A stretch of 18,455 bases of DNA from Akkermansia muciniphila. GTDB taxonomy: Bacteria > Verrucomicrobiota > Verrucomicrobiia > Limisphaerales > SXTU01. The position numbers and the translations under genes are program-made. The stretch covers positions 1 to 18,455 of the forward strand of contig CAMBZO010000009.1 of assembly GCA_945872195.1 (NCBI GenBank), written 5' to 3'. Under the pieces are notes generated by a model, which saw only the letters and a list, made by a program, of their open reading frames with translations, had not been told where the DNA came from and searched no databases. This document shows positions 1 through 8,556 of the stretch, piece by piece. Positions within the stretch are counted from its first letter, which is position 1. The number at the start of each line of letters is the position of its first letter.

Positions 1-984
1 GAGCAGCAAGTCGTCGAGCAACTTCTCGCCGCGCGTGGAAAAATCTACGGCGAGCTGGGCAAGGTCATTGTCGGCCAGCGCGCGGTCATCGAGCAGATTC
101 TCATCGCGCTCCTGTCCGGCGGGCATTGCCTCATCACCGGTGCGCCGGGCTTGGCGAAAACTCTCCTCGTCAAATCCATCGCGCAGATTTTCCACCTCAA
201 GTTCTCCCGCATCCAGTTCACGCCGGACCTCATGCCTGCCGACATCACGGGCACGGAGATTCTTCAGGACCAGGAGGGCGGACGCATGATGACCTTCGTG
301 AAGGGCCCGGTCTTTGCGAACATGGTTCTCGCCGACGAAATCAACCGCACGCCGCCCAAGACGCAGGCCGCGTTGCTCGAAGCGATGCAGGAACACCAAG
401 TCACCGCCGCCGGCCACCGGCACGCGCTGCCCGAACCGTTCTTCGTGCTCGCCACGCAGAACCCCATCGAGATGGAAGGCACCTACCCGCTGCCCGAGGC
501 ACAGCTCGACCGTTTCATGTTCAACGTCGTGATGGACTACCTGCCCGAGGACGATGAGGTCGCGGTCATCCAGCAGACCACGGCGAACTTGAAGCCCGTC
601 ATCGAGCAACTCTTCTACGGCGCGGACGTGCTGCGCTTCCACGAAGTCGTGCGCAAAGTGCCCATCGCCGAGGAAGTCGTCCGCTACGCCGTGCGCCTCG
701 CCTCCGCCTCGCGCCCGAAGCAGAAAGATTCGCCTGCCTTCGTGAACGACTGGGTGAGTTGGGGGGCCGGCACGCGCGCGGGGCAGTTCCTCGTGCTCGG
801 CGGCAAGACCCGCGCCCTGCTCGCCGGCCGCGCCCACGTCACCCGCGAGGACATCGAAGCCCTCGCCGCGCCCGTCCTGCGCCACCGCATCCTCATCAAC
901 TACCGCGCCGAGGCCGACGGCGTTACGGTGGACAAGGTCGTCTCGAAGCTGCTTGAACACGTGCGCGCTTCGACTCCGCAATGA
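1..984 (+). CDS. MoxR-family AAA+ ATPase (5' end missing)
   Basis: This is a MoxR AAA+ ATPase, a chaperone-like NTPase that works with vWA proteins to assemble or activate envelope and metalloprotein complexes (family knowledge). The frame is open from base 1, so the true start lies upstream; 327 residues are visible, close to the usual 320-340, so only a few are missing. Counting from base 1, the Walker A motif is GAPGLAKT at residues 47-54, Walker B is VLADEIN encoded near 327-347, and the sensor-1 motif ATQNP is encoded near 451-465. The C-terminal lid, with an ARAHVTREDIEALAAPVLRHR-like helix pair, is typical of MoxR. The stop overlaps the next start (ATGA, 981-984), which implies translational coupling to the DUF58 gene. 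The family assignment is very secure; the client is unknown. Confidence 0.96.
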   Translation, partial: EQQVVEQLLAARGKIYGELGKVIVGQRAVIEQILIALLSGGHCLITGAPGLAKTLLVKSIAQIFHLKFSRIQFTPDLMPADITGTEILQDQEGGRMMTFVKGPVFANMVLADEINRTPPKTQAALLEAMQEHQVTAAGHRHALPEPFFVLATQNPIEMEGTYPLPEAQLDRFMFNVVMDYLPEDDEVAVIQQTTANLKPVIEQLFYGADVLRFHEVVRKVPIAEEVVRYAVRLASASRPKQKDSPAFVNDWVSWGAGTRAGQFLVLGGKTRALLAGRAHVTREDIEALAAPVLRHRILINYRAEADGVTVDKVVSKLLEHVRASTPQ

Positions 985-1922
985 TTTCCCCCGCCGACCA
1001 AGTTGGCCACGCGAGCGGCTCGCTCATTGACCCGCAGGCCCTCATGGCCATCCGCAGCCTGGAGATGCGGGCGCGCGTCGTGGTCGAGGGTTTCTGGACC
1101 GGCATTCACCGCAGCCCTTACCACGGCTTCTCCGTCGAGTTCACCGAGTATCGCCAATACACGCCCGGCGACGACCCGCGCTATCTCGACTGGAAGCTCT
1201 TCGCCCGCAGCGACCGCTACTTCATCAAGAAGTTCGAGGACGAGACCAACCTGCGCTGCCATGTCCTCGCCGACAACAGCCGCTCGATGAACTTCGGCTC
1301 GCGCGGCTACTCGAAGGCCGCCTACGCGAACACCCTCGCCGCCACGCTCGCCTTCTTCCTTCACCAGCAGGGCGACGCCATCGGCGTGCTGACCTTCGAC
1401 GACCAAATCCGCGAATACCTCCCCGCGCGCCACCGCCCCGGCCACCTCCGCCACCTCATGCTCGCGCTGGAGAAACCGCCCGGCGGTGCCGCCACCGACC
1501 TCGCCGCCCCGCTCAAGCGCATCGTCGAAATCGTCCGCAAGCGAAGCCTCATGGTGCTGCTCACGGACCTCCTCGCGCCCATCGCCACGTTGGAAAGCAA
1601 CCTCGCCACCCTCACCGCCAGCGGCCACGAGGTCGTCGTCTTCCAAGTGCTCGACCCGGCGGAACTCAGCTTCGACTTCGCCAAGGCCGCGCTCTTCCGC
1701 GACCTCGAATCGGGCCGCGAACTCTACATTGACCCCGACGCCGTCCGCGCCGACTACCGCCGCCAGTTCGACGCCCACTGCGCCGCCGTCGAAGCCACCT
1801 GCGCCAAGCTCGGCATCGTCCTCCGTCGCCTCACCACCGACCAACCGCTGGAGCTCGCGCTCTTCGACTTCCTCCGCGAGCGCATGAACCGCGGCAAGCT
1901 CGTCAAGCGCCACGCTGCATGA
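981..1922 (+). CDS. DUF58 family protein (degenerate vWA fold)
   Basis: A 313-residue DUF58 protein, the standard partner encoded directly after MoxR ATPases. The family signature FTEYRQYTPGDDPRYLDW begins at F54. A MIDAS-type DxSxS metal site is visible as D98-N-S100-R-S102-M, and a second conserved acidic stretch (VLLTDLLAP) lies about 85 residues later. There is no signal peptide or obvious membrane helix, so it is probably cytoplasmic or peripheral. The chosen ATG overlaps the MoxR stop by four bases, and its own stop overlaps the next ATG in the same way. The role, presenting or regulating a client of the ATPase, is inferred from the conserved MoxR-DUF58-vWA gene order. The family call is secure; the molecular function is not known. 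Confidence 0.94.
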   Translation: MISPADQVGHASGSLIDPQALMAIRSLEMRARVVVEGFWTGIHRSPYHGFSVEFTEYRQYTPGDDPRYLDWKLFARSDRYFIKKFEDETNLRCHVLADNSRSMNFGSRGYSKAAYANTLAATLAFFLHQQGDAIGVLTFDDQIREYLPARHRPGHLRHLMLALEKPPGGAATDLAAPLKRIVEIVRKRSLMVLLTDLLAPIATLESNLATLTASGHEVVVFQVLDPAELSFDFAKAALFRDLESGRELYIDPDAVRADYRRQFDAHCAAVEATCAKLGIVLRRLTTDQPLELALFDFLRERMNRGKLVKRHAA

Positions 1923-4051
1923 GTTTCCTCACGCCACTCTTCCTGCTCGGCGCGCTCGCGGTCGCGCTGCCGGTCATCTTCCACCTCATCCGGCAGACCT
2001 CGAAGGAACAGACCGAGTTCAGCTCGCTGATGTTCCTGCTGCCCGTGCCGCCGCGCGTCACGCGGCGCAGCCGGCTGGAGCACCTGCTGTTGCTCCTGCT
2101 GCGAAGCCTCGTGGTTTGCCTGCTGGCGTTTGCCTTCGCGCGGCCCTTCCTGCCGAAGGCGGCATCCACGGACCTGCCCACCGGTCCCGGCAAGCGCGTC
2201 GTCGTGCTCGTGGACACCAGCGCGAGCATGCGGCGCGAGGGGCTTTGGGCTGATGCTCGTGCGAAGGCGGAAGCCGTGGTCCGCGCCGCCGCGCCGGAGG
2301 ATACCGTGGCTGTCTTCGCCTTCGACCGCGAGGTGCGCCGGCTCGTGACCTTCGAGCAATGGACTGCCGCCGCTGCCGGCCAGCGCGCGGAGTTGGCAGT
2401 GGACGCGCTCAAGAAAACTTCTCCTGGCTGGAACGGCACTCAACTCGGCCAAGCCCTCGTCGCCGCTGCGTCGGCACTTGAGGACACCCGCACCGACAAC
2501 GCCCAGCAACCCGCGCGCGGCCCGCGCCAGGTCGTGCTCATCAGCGACTTGCAGGAAGGCAGCCGGCTCGACGCACTCCAAGCCTACGAGTGGCCCAAGG
2601 GCACCGAGCTTATTATCGAGCCGCTCAAGGCCAAGAAGCCCACCAACGCCGGCCTCCAGCTCATCGCCGACACTGACGAGAACGAGAAAAAGCCCGGCGA
2701 AGCCATCGCCCGCGTCCGCGTGAGCAACTGCTCCGACGCCAAGCGCGAGCAGTTCCAGGTCGGCTGGTCGGACGGCAAGGAGTTCGTCGGCAAGCCGCAG
2801 GACATCTACGTGCCGCCGGGCCAGAGCCGTGTCGTCGCGCTCAACGCGCCGCCGCTCGGAGCCATTGCCGAGCGCGTCCTCCTGCGCGGCGACGAGGAGG
2901 CGTTCGACAACTCCCTCGCGCTCATCCCGCCCGAGGCCGCGCGCGTCAGCGTGTTGTATCTCGGCGGCGAAGCGGCCACGGACACCGCCGAGCCGCTCTA
3001 CTTCTTGGAGCGCGCTTTCCCGGCCACGCGCCGGCAAATCGTCCAAGTCATCCCACGCACGCCGTCCGCCCAGTTCCTCCCCACCGATGCCGACGCTCCG
3101 CTGGTCATCGTCACCGACGCCTTGCCCGACGAACGCACCGCCACCGTCCGCCGCTTGCTGACCGACGGCAAAACCGTTCTCGTCTCGCTCAAGAATCGGA
3201 ACGTCGCGCGCACGCTGGCCGGATTGCTCGGCAAGGAATCCGTCTCCGCTGACGAGGCAAAGGTGCCGTCCTACGCGATGCTCGCGGAGATTGATTTCCA
3301 GCACCCGCTCTTCGCGCCGTTCGCCGACCCGCGCTTCAGCGACTTCACCAAGATCCACTTCTGGAAGTATCGCCGCCTGGACGCGACGCAGTTCCCCGGC
3401 GCGCGCGTCGTCGCGAAGTTCGACACCGGCGACCCTGCGCTGCTGCAAGTGCCCGTCGGCAAAGGCACGCTCTACGTCCTCGCGACCGGTTGGCAGCCCG
3501 CCGACAGCCAGCTTGCGCTCTCGTCGAAGTTCCTGCCGCTGCTCTTCTCGCTGCTGGAGCAGGCCGGCGGCCTCCGCCCGCAGGTCACGCAGCACACCGT
3601 CGGCGACACCGTCCCGCTCGCCGCCACCAACGCCGCCGTGCGCGTGACCAAGCCTGATGGCACGAGCCTCACGCTCGGCGCGGGCACTGCCGCCGTCATC
3701 CAGACCGACCAACCCGGCATCTACACCGCCGTCAGCGGCGCCCTCACGCAACGCTTCGCCGTGAACCTCGACCCGCTGGAGAGCAAGACCGCGCCGTTGC
3801 CGGTGGAGGAGTTGGAACACCTCGGCCTGCCGGTGACCCGCGCCGACGGCAAGACTGCCGTGCAAGCCGCCGAGGCGAAACGCCAGCTCGCGAACACCGA
3901 GTTGGAAGGCCGGCAAAAGCTGTGGCGCTGGCTGATTGCCGGCGCGCTGGTGTTCGTGACGTTGGAAACTTTGCTGGCCGGGTGGCTGGCGAAGCGACCT
4001 GCCCCTCAACCTTCGGGCGAAACATTATCGCCCGCTGGGCGTCTGTCTTGA
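1919..4051 (+). CDS. BatA-type N-terminal membrane protein with vWA domain
   Basis: A 710-residue membrane protein. The N-terminus matches the BatA/aerotolerance N-terminal type: one hydrophobic helix at about residues 6-24, the positively charged HLIRQTSKEQTEFSSLMFL segment, and a second helix at about 58-77. A von Willebrand factor A domain follows, with MIDAS residues D99-T-S101-A-S103 and a later acidic residue D210 in LISDLQEG. The middle and C-terminal parts look like extracytoplasmic beta-rich domains, ending in a membrane helix at about 669-691 and a short basic tail. The start overlaps the DUF58 stop (ATGA) and the next gene begins 4 nt after its stop. It is probably a membrane client or scaffold of the MoxR ATPase. 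The last 20 codons coincide with a hairpin and look appended. Confidence 0.9.
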   Translation: MSFLTPLFLLGALAVALPVIFHLIRQTSKEQTEFSSLMFLLPVPPRVTRRSRLEHLLLLLLRSLVVCLLAFAFARPFLPKAASTDLPTGPGKRVVVLVDTSASMRREGLWADARAKAEAVVRAAAPEDTVAVFAFDREVRRLVTFEQWTAAAAGQRAELAVDALKKTSPGWNGTQLGQALVAAASALEDTRTDNAQQPARGPRQVVLISDLQEGSRLDALQAYEWPKGTELIIEPLKAKKPTNAGLQLIADTDENEKKPGEAIARVRVSNCSDAKREQFQVGWSDGKEFVGKPQDIYVPPGQSRVVALNAPPLGAIAERVLLRGDEEAFDNSLALIPPEAARVSVLYLGGEAATDTAEPLYFLERAFPATRRQIVQVIPRTPSAQFLPTDADAPLVIVTDALPDERTATVRRLLTDGKTVLVSLKNRNVARTLAGLLGKESVSADEAKVPSYAMLAEIDFQHPLFAPFADPRFSDFTKIHFWKYRRLDATQFPGARVVAKFDTGDPALLQVPVGKGTLYVLATGWQPADSQLALSSKFLPLLFSLLEQAGGLRPQVTQHTVGDTVPLAATNAAVRVTKPDGTSLTLGAGTAAVIQTDQPGIYTAVSGALTQRFAVNLDPLESKTAPLPVEELEHLGLPVTRADGKTAVQAAEAKRQLANTELEGRQKLWRWLIAGALVFVTLETLLAGWLAKRPAPQPSGETLSPAGRLS
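4014..4034 (+). other. 7-bp stem hairpin inside the 3' end of the vWA gene
   Basis: Positions 4014-4020 (CGGGCGA) and 4028-4034 (TCGCCCG) are perfect reverse complements separated by a 7-nt AT-rich loop. The hairpin lies within the last codons of the vWA gene, 15 nt before its stop. It could tune mRNA stability or coupling, or be the remnant of a small repeat; the T-tract of an intrinsic terminator is absent. Confidence 0.45.
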
Positions 4052-4055
4052 TACG

Positions 4056-5744
4056 ATGATTGCCCCCCTCCTCAATGAGCACCTGGAGCCGGTCGCGCGT
4101 CGCTACCGGCGGCTGCAGCTCTGGCGCGGGCTGGCGATTTGCTGGGCGCTCGCGGGTTTGCTCGCCATCGCGCTCGGGGCGTTCGGGGTGGAATACCGCG
4201 TCGGCGTGCCGCTGGTCGGAGTCGTCGCGTTTGCCGCGGCGCTGTGGATGGGCTTCGCCACGCTCTCCGCGAAGGCCGACTCGCACTGGCTCGCGCTGCA
4301 AATCGAGCAGCAGCACCCGGAGTTGAAGACGGCCTTGCTCGCCGCGTTGGAGCAGAAACCTGACGCCGATGGCCAGTTCAGTTTTCTCCAACAGCGCGTC
4401 ATCGCCGAGGCTGTGGTGCATGGGCGGAACCTCGGTTGGACGGACGCCTTCCCGGTGCGGAAGCTCGCGCTCGCGCACGTCTCGCACCTCGCGGCCTTCG
4501 CGTTCTTCGTCGCGGCGCTGATGGGGTTGCGGACGAACAGCATCGGCGTCGCCGCTGAACGCGCCGCTGCGAAAGCGGTGTTGGACAACGTCTCCGTCAC
4601 GCCCGGCGACACGCAGGTCGAGCGCGGCAACAGTCTCGTGGTGCTGGCGAAGTTCGAGGGCAAGCTCCCGCCCGGCGCGACGCTCGTTATCGGCGTGGGC
4701 ACAAACGTCACGCGGTCCATCGCGCTGACAAAGTCGCTCGACGACCCGGTCTTCGGCGGCTCCGTGCCGGAGGTGAACGAGGATTTTAGCTACCGCGTCG
4801 AGTTCGCCGGCCAGCGCACGCGGGACTTCGCGGTGACGGTGTTTGAGCATCCCAAGCTGGAGCGCGCGGATGCGAAGCTGACTTTCCCGGCTTATACGCA
4901 GTTGCCGGAGAAGACCATCGAGGACACGCGCCGCATCAGCGCGGTGGAAGGCTCCGCGCTCACCTACACGCTCCAGCTCAACAAGCCGGTGAAGTCCGCG
5001 CGGCTGCTGCCCAAGAAGGAGGGCGACATCGTCACGCTGGGAACCGACGCGATGAAGCCCTTCGCCACGCTCACAAACTTCGCGCTCGTGGCCAGCCAGA
5101 CTTACGCGCTCGAACTCGTGGATGCCGACGGGCGCACGAACAAGGTGTCGGCGCAGTTTGTTTTCGATGCGCTGCGGAATCGCGCGCCGGAGCTGAAGCT
5201 CGCCTCGCCGCGCGGCGACCAGCGGGTGTCGGCGTTGGAGGAGATTCAGTTCGCGGGCGAGGTGTGGGATGACTTCGGGCTGCGCGCGTATGGCATTGCG
5301 TATTCGCTCGGCGGGGCGGAACCGACTTTGCTGCAACTCGGTGAGAGCGCGTCTGCGAAGGACAAGCGCGGCTTCAGCCATGTGCTCCGGCTGGAGGAGT
5401 TGGGCGCGGCCCCGGATCAGCTCGTGGCGTGGTTCGCGTGGGCGGACGATGTCGGGCCGGACGGCGAGGTGCGGCGCACGGCGACGGATATGTATTTCGC
5501 GGAGGTCCGGCCGTTCGAGGAGATTTTCCGTCAGGGCCAGGGCGGCGCGGGTGAAGGTGAGGAGGAGGAGAAGGCCGGGAAGAAGGGCAGCGCGAAGGAA
5601 CAGATGGGCAAGCTCGCCGAGCTGCAGAAACAAATCATCAACGCGACGTGGAAGCTGCGGCGGCAACAGGGCACGGCACTGCCGGTGACGAAAGTTCCGT
5701 CGCCATCCAAGGCCACCGCGAAGACCAAAGCCAACTTCGAGTAG
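4056..5744 (+). CDS. DUF4175-like membrane protein (N-terminal part)
   Basis: A 562-residue protein with two N-terminal membrane helices (about 25-45 and 49-69), a stretch resembling DUF4175 proteins (SHWLALQIEQQHPELKTALLAA), and a third helix at about 143-160. A large extracytoplasmic region with Ig-like beta character follows. It ends in a Gly/Glu/Lys-rich stretch and a helix (KLAELQKQIINATWKLRRQQ). As I recall the verrucomicrobial and planctomycete homologues, this helix leads directly into a coiled-coil half on the same polypeptide. Here the frame stops at 5744 and the coiled-coil half begins as a separate gene 16 nt later, so this looks like half of a split gene. The gene starts 4 nt after the vWA gene. 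The DUF4175 label is from memory of motif and topology and is moderately secure. Confidence 0.72.
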   Translation: MIAPLLNEHLEPVARRYRRLQLWRGLAICWALAGLLAIALGAFGVEYRVGVPLVGVVAFAAALWMGFATLSAKADSHWLALQIEQQHPELKTALLAALEQKPDADGQFSFLQQRVIAEAVVHGRNLGWTDAFPVRKLALAHVSHLAAFAFFVAALMGLRTNSIGVAAERAAAKAVLDNVSVTPGDTQVERGNSLVVLAKFEGKLPPGATLVIGVGTNVTRSIALTKSLDDPVFGGSVPEVNEDFSYRVEFAGQRTRDFAVTVFEHPKLERADAKLTFPAYTQLPEKTIEDTRRISAVEGSALTYTLQLNKPVKSARLLPKKEGDIVTLGTDAMKPFATLTNFALVASQTYALELVDADGRTNKVSAQFVFDALRNRAPELKLASPRGDQRVSALEEIQFAGEVWDDFGLRAYGIAYSLGGAEPTLLQLGESASAKDKRGFSHVLRLEELGAAPDQLVAWFAWADDVGPDGEVRRTATDMYFAEVRPFEEIFRQGQGGAGEGEEEEKAGKKGSAKEQMGKLAELQKQIINATWKLRRQQGTALPVTKVPSPSKATAKTKANFE

Positions 5745-5760
5745 TAACCAAACGCACGCT

Positions 5761-8316
5761 ATGAAAGCACCAAGCTCCAAGCACCAAGCTCCAGAGAATT
5801 GCCACACACCAACCGCCAAGGCGTTGCTCGCTCAATCTTGCACGGCTGCCGTCGTGTGCGTTGCGCTCGCTGGCGGGTTACTGCTCGCGCCGCCGTTCCT
5901 CCTCGCACAGCAGCGTTTGTCGGCCGCGTCAGCGAAGGCTCCGGCGAACTTCCAGGCGGATGCCGGCGTGCTCATCGAGTCGCAGGAGAAGGCGCTGGAG
6001 ATGGCGAAGGAACTGGCCGAGAAGTCCGAGAACCCGCGGGCGCAGGCCGCGATGGCGGAGGTGGTGAAGCAGATGGAACGGGCGTTGAAGTTGTTGGAGG
6101 AGGCGAAGGGTGAGCCGAAGAAGCTGGAGGCGGCGGTTGCGGCGCAGCAGGCGTCTTATCAGGCGCTGCTGAAGCTCGCGGAGCGCGAGTTCAAGGTGAA
6201 CGAGAAGAAGGGCGGCAAGAGCGGCAAGGGTGGCGAGCAGGGCCGGCAGGGGCAGGTGGACCAGCTCGAGCTGAAGATGAACCAGAACCGTTACGAGCAG
6301 CAGAAGCAGGCGCAGGCCGAGGCCAAGCAGTCGCCGGAGCAGAAGGAGAATTTGCAATTCATGAGCCGGCTGCGCGAGCTGGCGCAGCGGCAGGGCGACT
6401 TGAACGAGCGGTTGAAGGAGCTGCAGACCGCGTTGCAGGAGGCGAAGAACGAGCAGGAGAAGGAGGAGATTCGCCGTCGCTTGAAGCGCTTGCAGGAGGA
6501 GCAGAAGCAGATGCTCGCGGACCTCGATGAGTTGAAGCAGCGCGCCGAGAAGCCGGAGAACCAGCAGCGCATGGCGGACACGAAACAGAAGCTCGACCAG
6601 TCGCGCGACGCGGCGCAGAAGGCGGCGGAGCAGATGGACAAAGGCAACGTCTCGCAGGCGCTGGCGAGCGGCACGCGGGCGCAGCGGGACTTGCAGGAGA
6701 TGCGCGACGACTTGCGGAAGAAGAACGCGAACCAGTTCGCCGAGGACATGAAGCAGCTCCGGCAGGAGGCGCGCGACATCGCGCAGAAGCAGGAGGAGCT
6801 GGGCAAGCAGATGACCGCCACGCCGCAGCAGAACAAGAAGAAGTCGCTCACGGAGCCGGATGCGAAGTCGGAGTTGCCGAAGGACTTGAAGGAACAAAAC
6901 GAGCGGCTGAAAAAGTTCGTCGAGCGCGCTACGGAGATTGCCGAGCAGTCGGAGAACGCGGAGCCGCTGCTGCACCGGCAGCTTTACGACGCTGTGCGCA
7001 AGCAGGCGCAGAGCGAGGCGCAGAACTTGAAGGAGACGAAGAACGACTTGGCCCGGCGCGGGATGCTGACGCGCGGGATGTATGACTTGCTGGAAAAAGC
7101 GTCGGCGGACGGCGCGACCAAGTCGCTCGAAATCGCGGGCGAGCTGGCGAAGAGCGGGTTGAACAACCCGGCGTCCGCCGTGGAGCAGCGGGCGCGCGCG
7201 GGCATCGAGGAGATGCGCAAGGGCGTCGAGCGCGCCGCCGAGAGCGTGCTGGGCGACGAGGGCGAGGCGTTGAAGCAGGCGGCCAAGACGCTCGACAGTC
7301 TGGCGCGACAGCTTGAGAGCGAACTGGCGCGCGGCGAGGCGAAGCAGGGCGAGAAGGGCGGCGAGCCAAAGGCTGGCGAGCAGCCGGGCGAGCCGAAGGG
7401 CAAGTCAGCACAGGGCGAAGGCAAACAGCCCGGCAAGCAGGCGGGCAAGGCAGGCGCGGGCAAGGCCGGGCAGAATTCCAAGGACGGCAAACAGGGCGAG
7501 GCGCAGGTCGGAGCCGAACCCGGTGAGAAGGGTGGCAAGCAAGGTTCCAAGTCGGGACCGGACGGCAAAGAGGGTGAAGGCAAGGAGGGTTCCAAAGCTG
7601 GTCAGGGCGGAAAGCAAGGCGAGGGCAAGGAAGGCGGGAAGGCTGGCCAAGGCGGACAGCAACCTGGTGGTAAAGACGGCAAAGACGGAAAGGGCGGGAA
7701 ACAAGGCGAGCAACCCGGCGAAGGCCAGGGCAAGGGCGGCGGTTCCGGTCAGCAACCCGGTGGCGAGCAGGCTGGCAAGCAGGCGGGCGACAACAGTCCT
7801 TCACCCGGCAAGCAGGACGGGAAGCAGGCCAACGGCGGCCAGCGTGGTGGCGGCAATCAGCGCGGCGGCGACCGAGGTGGGTTTGAGGGCATTCTTCCCG
7901 CCGGTGTCATCGCCGAGCGCGGCGGGGAGCAGGCCGGTCCTATTACGAGCGAGCGGGGTTACGCGGACTTCAGCGACCGCCTGCGCGACGTGGAGGAGAT
8001 GGTGGATTCGAGCGAGCTGCGGAACCAGTTGCAGACCGTGCGCGAGCGCCTGCGGGCCGAGCGCGTGGAGTTCAAGCGCACCGGACTGGAGCCGACGAAG
8101 TGGGACCTCGTGCGGGTGCAGGTGATGAAACCGCTGGTCGAGGTGCGGCAGCGCATCGAGGAGGAGCTGGCCAAGCGCGACAACCGCGAGGCGATGGTGC
8201 CGATTGACCGCGACCCGGTGCCGGGCCGCTTCTCCGAGCTGGTGCGGAAGTATTACGAGAACCTCGGCAAGAGCGATGCGGAGGCGGGCGTTGCGCCGAA
8301 GGTTTCACCCAAGTAA
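5761..8316 (+). CDS. Secreted coiled-coil protein with Gly/Lys/Gln-rich region
   Basis: An 851-residue protein, probably the detached C-terminal half of a DUF4175-type protein. A hydrophobic segment at about residues 28-48 ending in LLAQ looks like a signal peptide or anchor. Residues about 60-520 are rich in Glu, Lys, Gln and Leu with heptad-like spacing (for example LKELQTALQEAKNEQEKEEI), indicating long coiled coil. Residues about 525-706 are almost entirely Gly, Lys, Gln, Glu and Ala. A conserved-looking C-terminal domain from about 710 carries GFEGILPAGVIAERGG and ends LVRKYYENLGKSD. No clear Shine-Dalgarno sequence precedes the ATG at 5761, which lies in a tandem repeat; translation may depend on coupling to the upstream stop 16 nt away. 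TTG at 5824 is an alternative start just before the hydrophobic segment. Likely a periplasmic structural element. Confidence 0.78.
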   Translation: MKAPSSKHQAPENCHTPTAKALLAQSCTAAVVCVALAGGLLLAPPFLLAQQRLSAASAKAPANFQADAGVLIESQEKALEMAKELAEKSENPRAQAAMAEVVKQMERALKLLEEAKGEPKKLEAAVAAQQASYQALLKLAEREFKVNEKKGGKSGKGGEQGRQGQVDQLELKMNQNRYEQQKQAQAEAKQSPEQKENLQFMSRLRELAQRQGDLNERLKELQTALQEAKNEQEKEEIRRRLKRLQEEQKQMLADLDELKQRAEKPENQQRMADTKQKLDQSRDAAQKAAEQMDKGNVSQALASGTRAQRDLQEMRDDLRKKNANQFAEDMKQLRQEARDIAQKQEELGKQMTATPQQNKKKSLTEPDAKSELPKDLKEQNERLKKFVERATEIAEQSENAEPLLHRQLYDAVRKQAQSEAQNLKETKNDLARRGMLTRGMYDLLEKASADGATKSLEIAGELAKSGLNNPASAVEQRARAGIEEMRKGVERAAESVLGDEGEALKQAAKTLDSLARQLESELARGEAKQGEKGGEPKAGEQPGEPKGKSAQGEGKQPGKQAGKAGAGKAGQNSKDGKQGEAQVGAEPGEKGGKQGSKSGPDGKEGEGKEGSKAGQGGKQGEGKEGGKAGQGGQQPGGKDGKDGKGGKQGEQPGEGQGKGGGSGQQPGGEQAGKQAGDNSPSPGKQDGKQANGGQRGGGNQRGGDRGGFEGILPAGVIAERGGEQAGPITSERGYADFSDRLRDVEEMVDSSELRNQLQTVRERLRAERVEFKRTGLEPTKWDLVRVQVMKPLVEVRQRIEEELAKRDNREAMVPIDRDPVPGRFSELVRKYYENLGKSDAEAGVAPKVSPK
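5767..5794 (+). repeat. Two tandem 14-bp units forming the 5' end of the next gene
   Basis: The 13-mer GCACCAAGCTCCA occurs at 5767-5779 and again at 5781-5793, a 14-bp period. The sequence sits six bases after the ATG at 5761 and encodes the unusual N-terminus MKAPSSKHQAPE. Its composition differs from the surrounding GC-rich codons. From memory, CAAGCTCCAAGCACC-type strings recur as dispersed intergenic repeats in Pedosphaera-like genomes, so it may be a small repeat element that landed at a gene junction. Confidence 0.6.
7333..7878 (+). repeat. Low-complexity Gly/Lys/Gln/Glu coding tract
   Basis: About 180 codons of the coiled-coil protein (residues about 525-706) are built from short imperfect units such as GKQGEGKEGGKAGQGG and KDGKDGKGGKQGEQPGEG. 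The DNA is correspondingly repetitive (GGCAAG, CAGGGCG, GGCGAG words). The strand is purine-rich throughout, so the length could vary between strains by replication slippage. The protein segment is probably disordered and positively charged, suited to spanning or binding an anionic layer such as cell-wall or LPS polymers; that role is inference. Confidence 0.75.
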
Positions 8317-8325
8317 TTTTCAACC

Positions 8326-8556
8326 ATGAGCACACTGATGGAAATCAAGGCGGCAGCCGAACAAGTGTCTGCCGAAGACCGCTATGAACTGCTGCACTGG
8401 CTGGCGGGTTCCGAGGAGATGCGGCGGCGCGAGTTAGAGGAGTTGCGCCGTGCGATTACCGTAGGTGTGGAACAGGCGAACCGGGGCGAACTGGCTCCGC
8501 TGGACATTGAGGAAATCAAGACCGAGGGCCGGCGGCGGCTGGGAATCAAGGCTTGA
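8326..8556 (+). CDS. ParD-like type II antitoxin
   Basis: A 76-residue acidic and helical protein that fits a type II antitoxin. The N-terminus (MEIKAAAEQVSAEDRYELLHWL) resembles addiction-module component helices, and the C-terminal part (VGVEQANRGELAPLDIEEIK) resembles the toxin-binding tail of ParD-type antitoxins. It begins 9 nt after the coiled-coil gene and its TGA overlaps the toxin ATG by one base (TGATG, 8554-8558), the usual antitoxin-toxin arrangement. Such antitoxins normally neutralise the toxin and repress their own promoter; no separate promoter is evident in the 9-nt gap, so it is probably read from the operon or from a promoter inside the upstream gene. The partner gene strengthens the assignment; the exact antitoxin family is less sure. 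Confidence 0.8.
   Translation: MSTLMEIKAAAEQVSAEDRYELLHWLAGSEEMRRRELEELRRAITVGVEQANRGELAPLDIEEIKTEGRRRLGIKA

Noticed and set aside
7333..7878. Repetitive tract considered as a CRISPR-like or satellite array
   Set aside because: The units are short, imperfect and codon-phased, and lie inside a single open frame with a conserved C-terminal domain after them.
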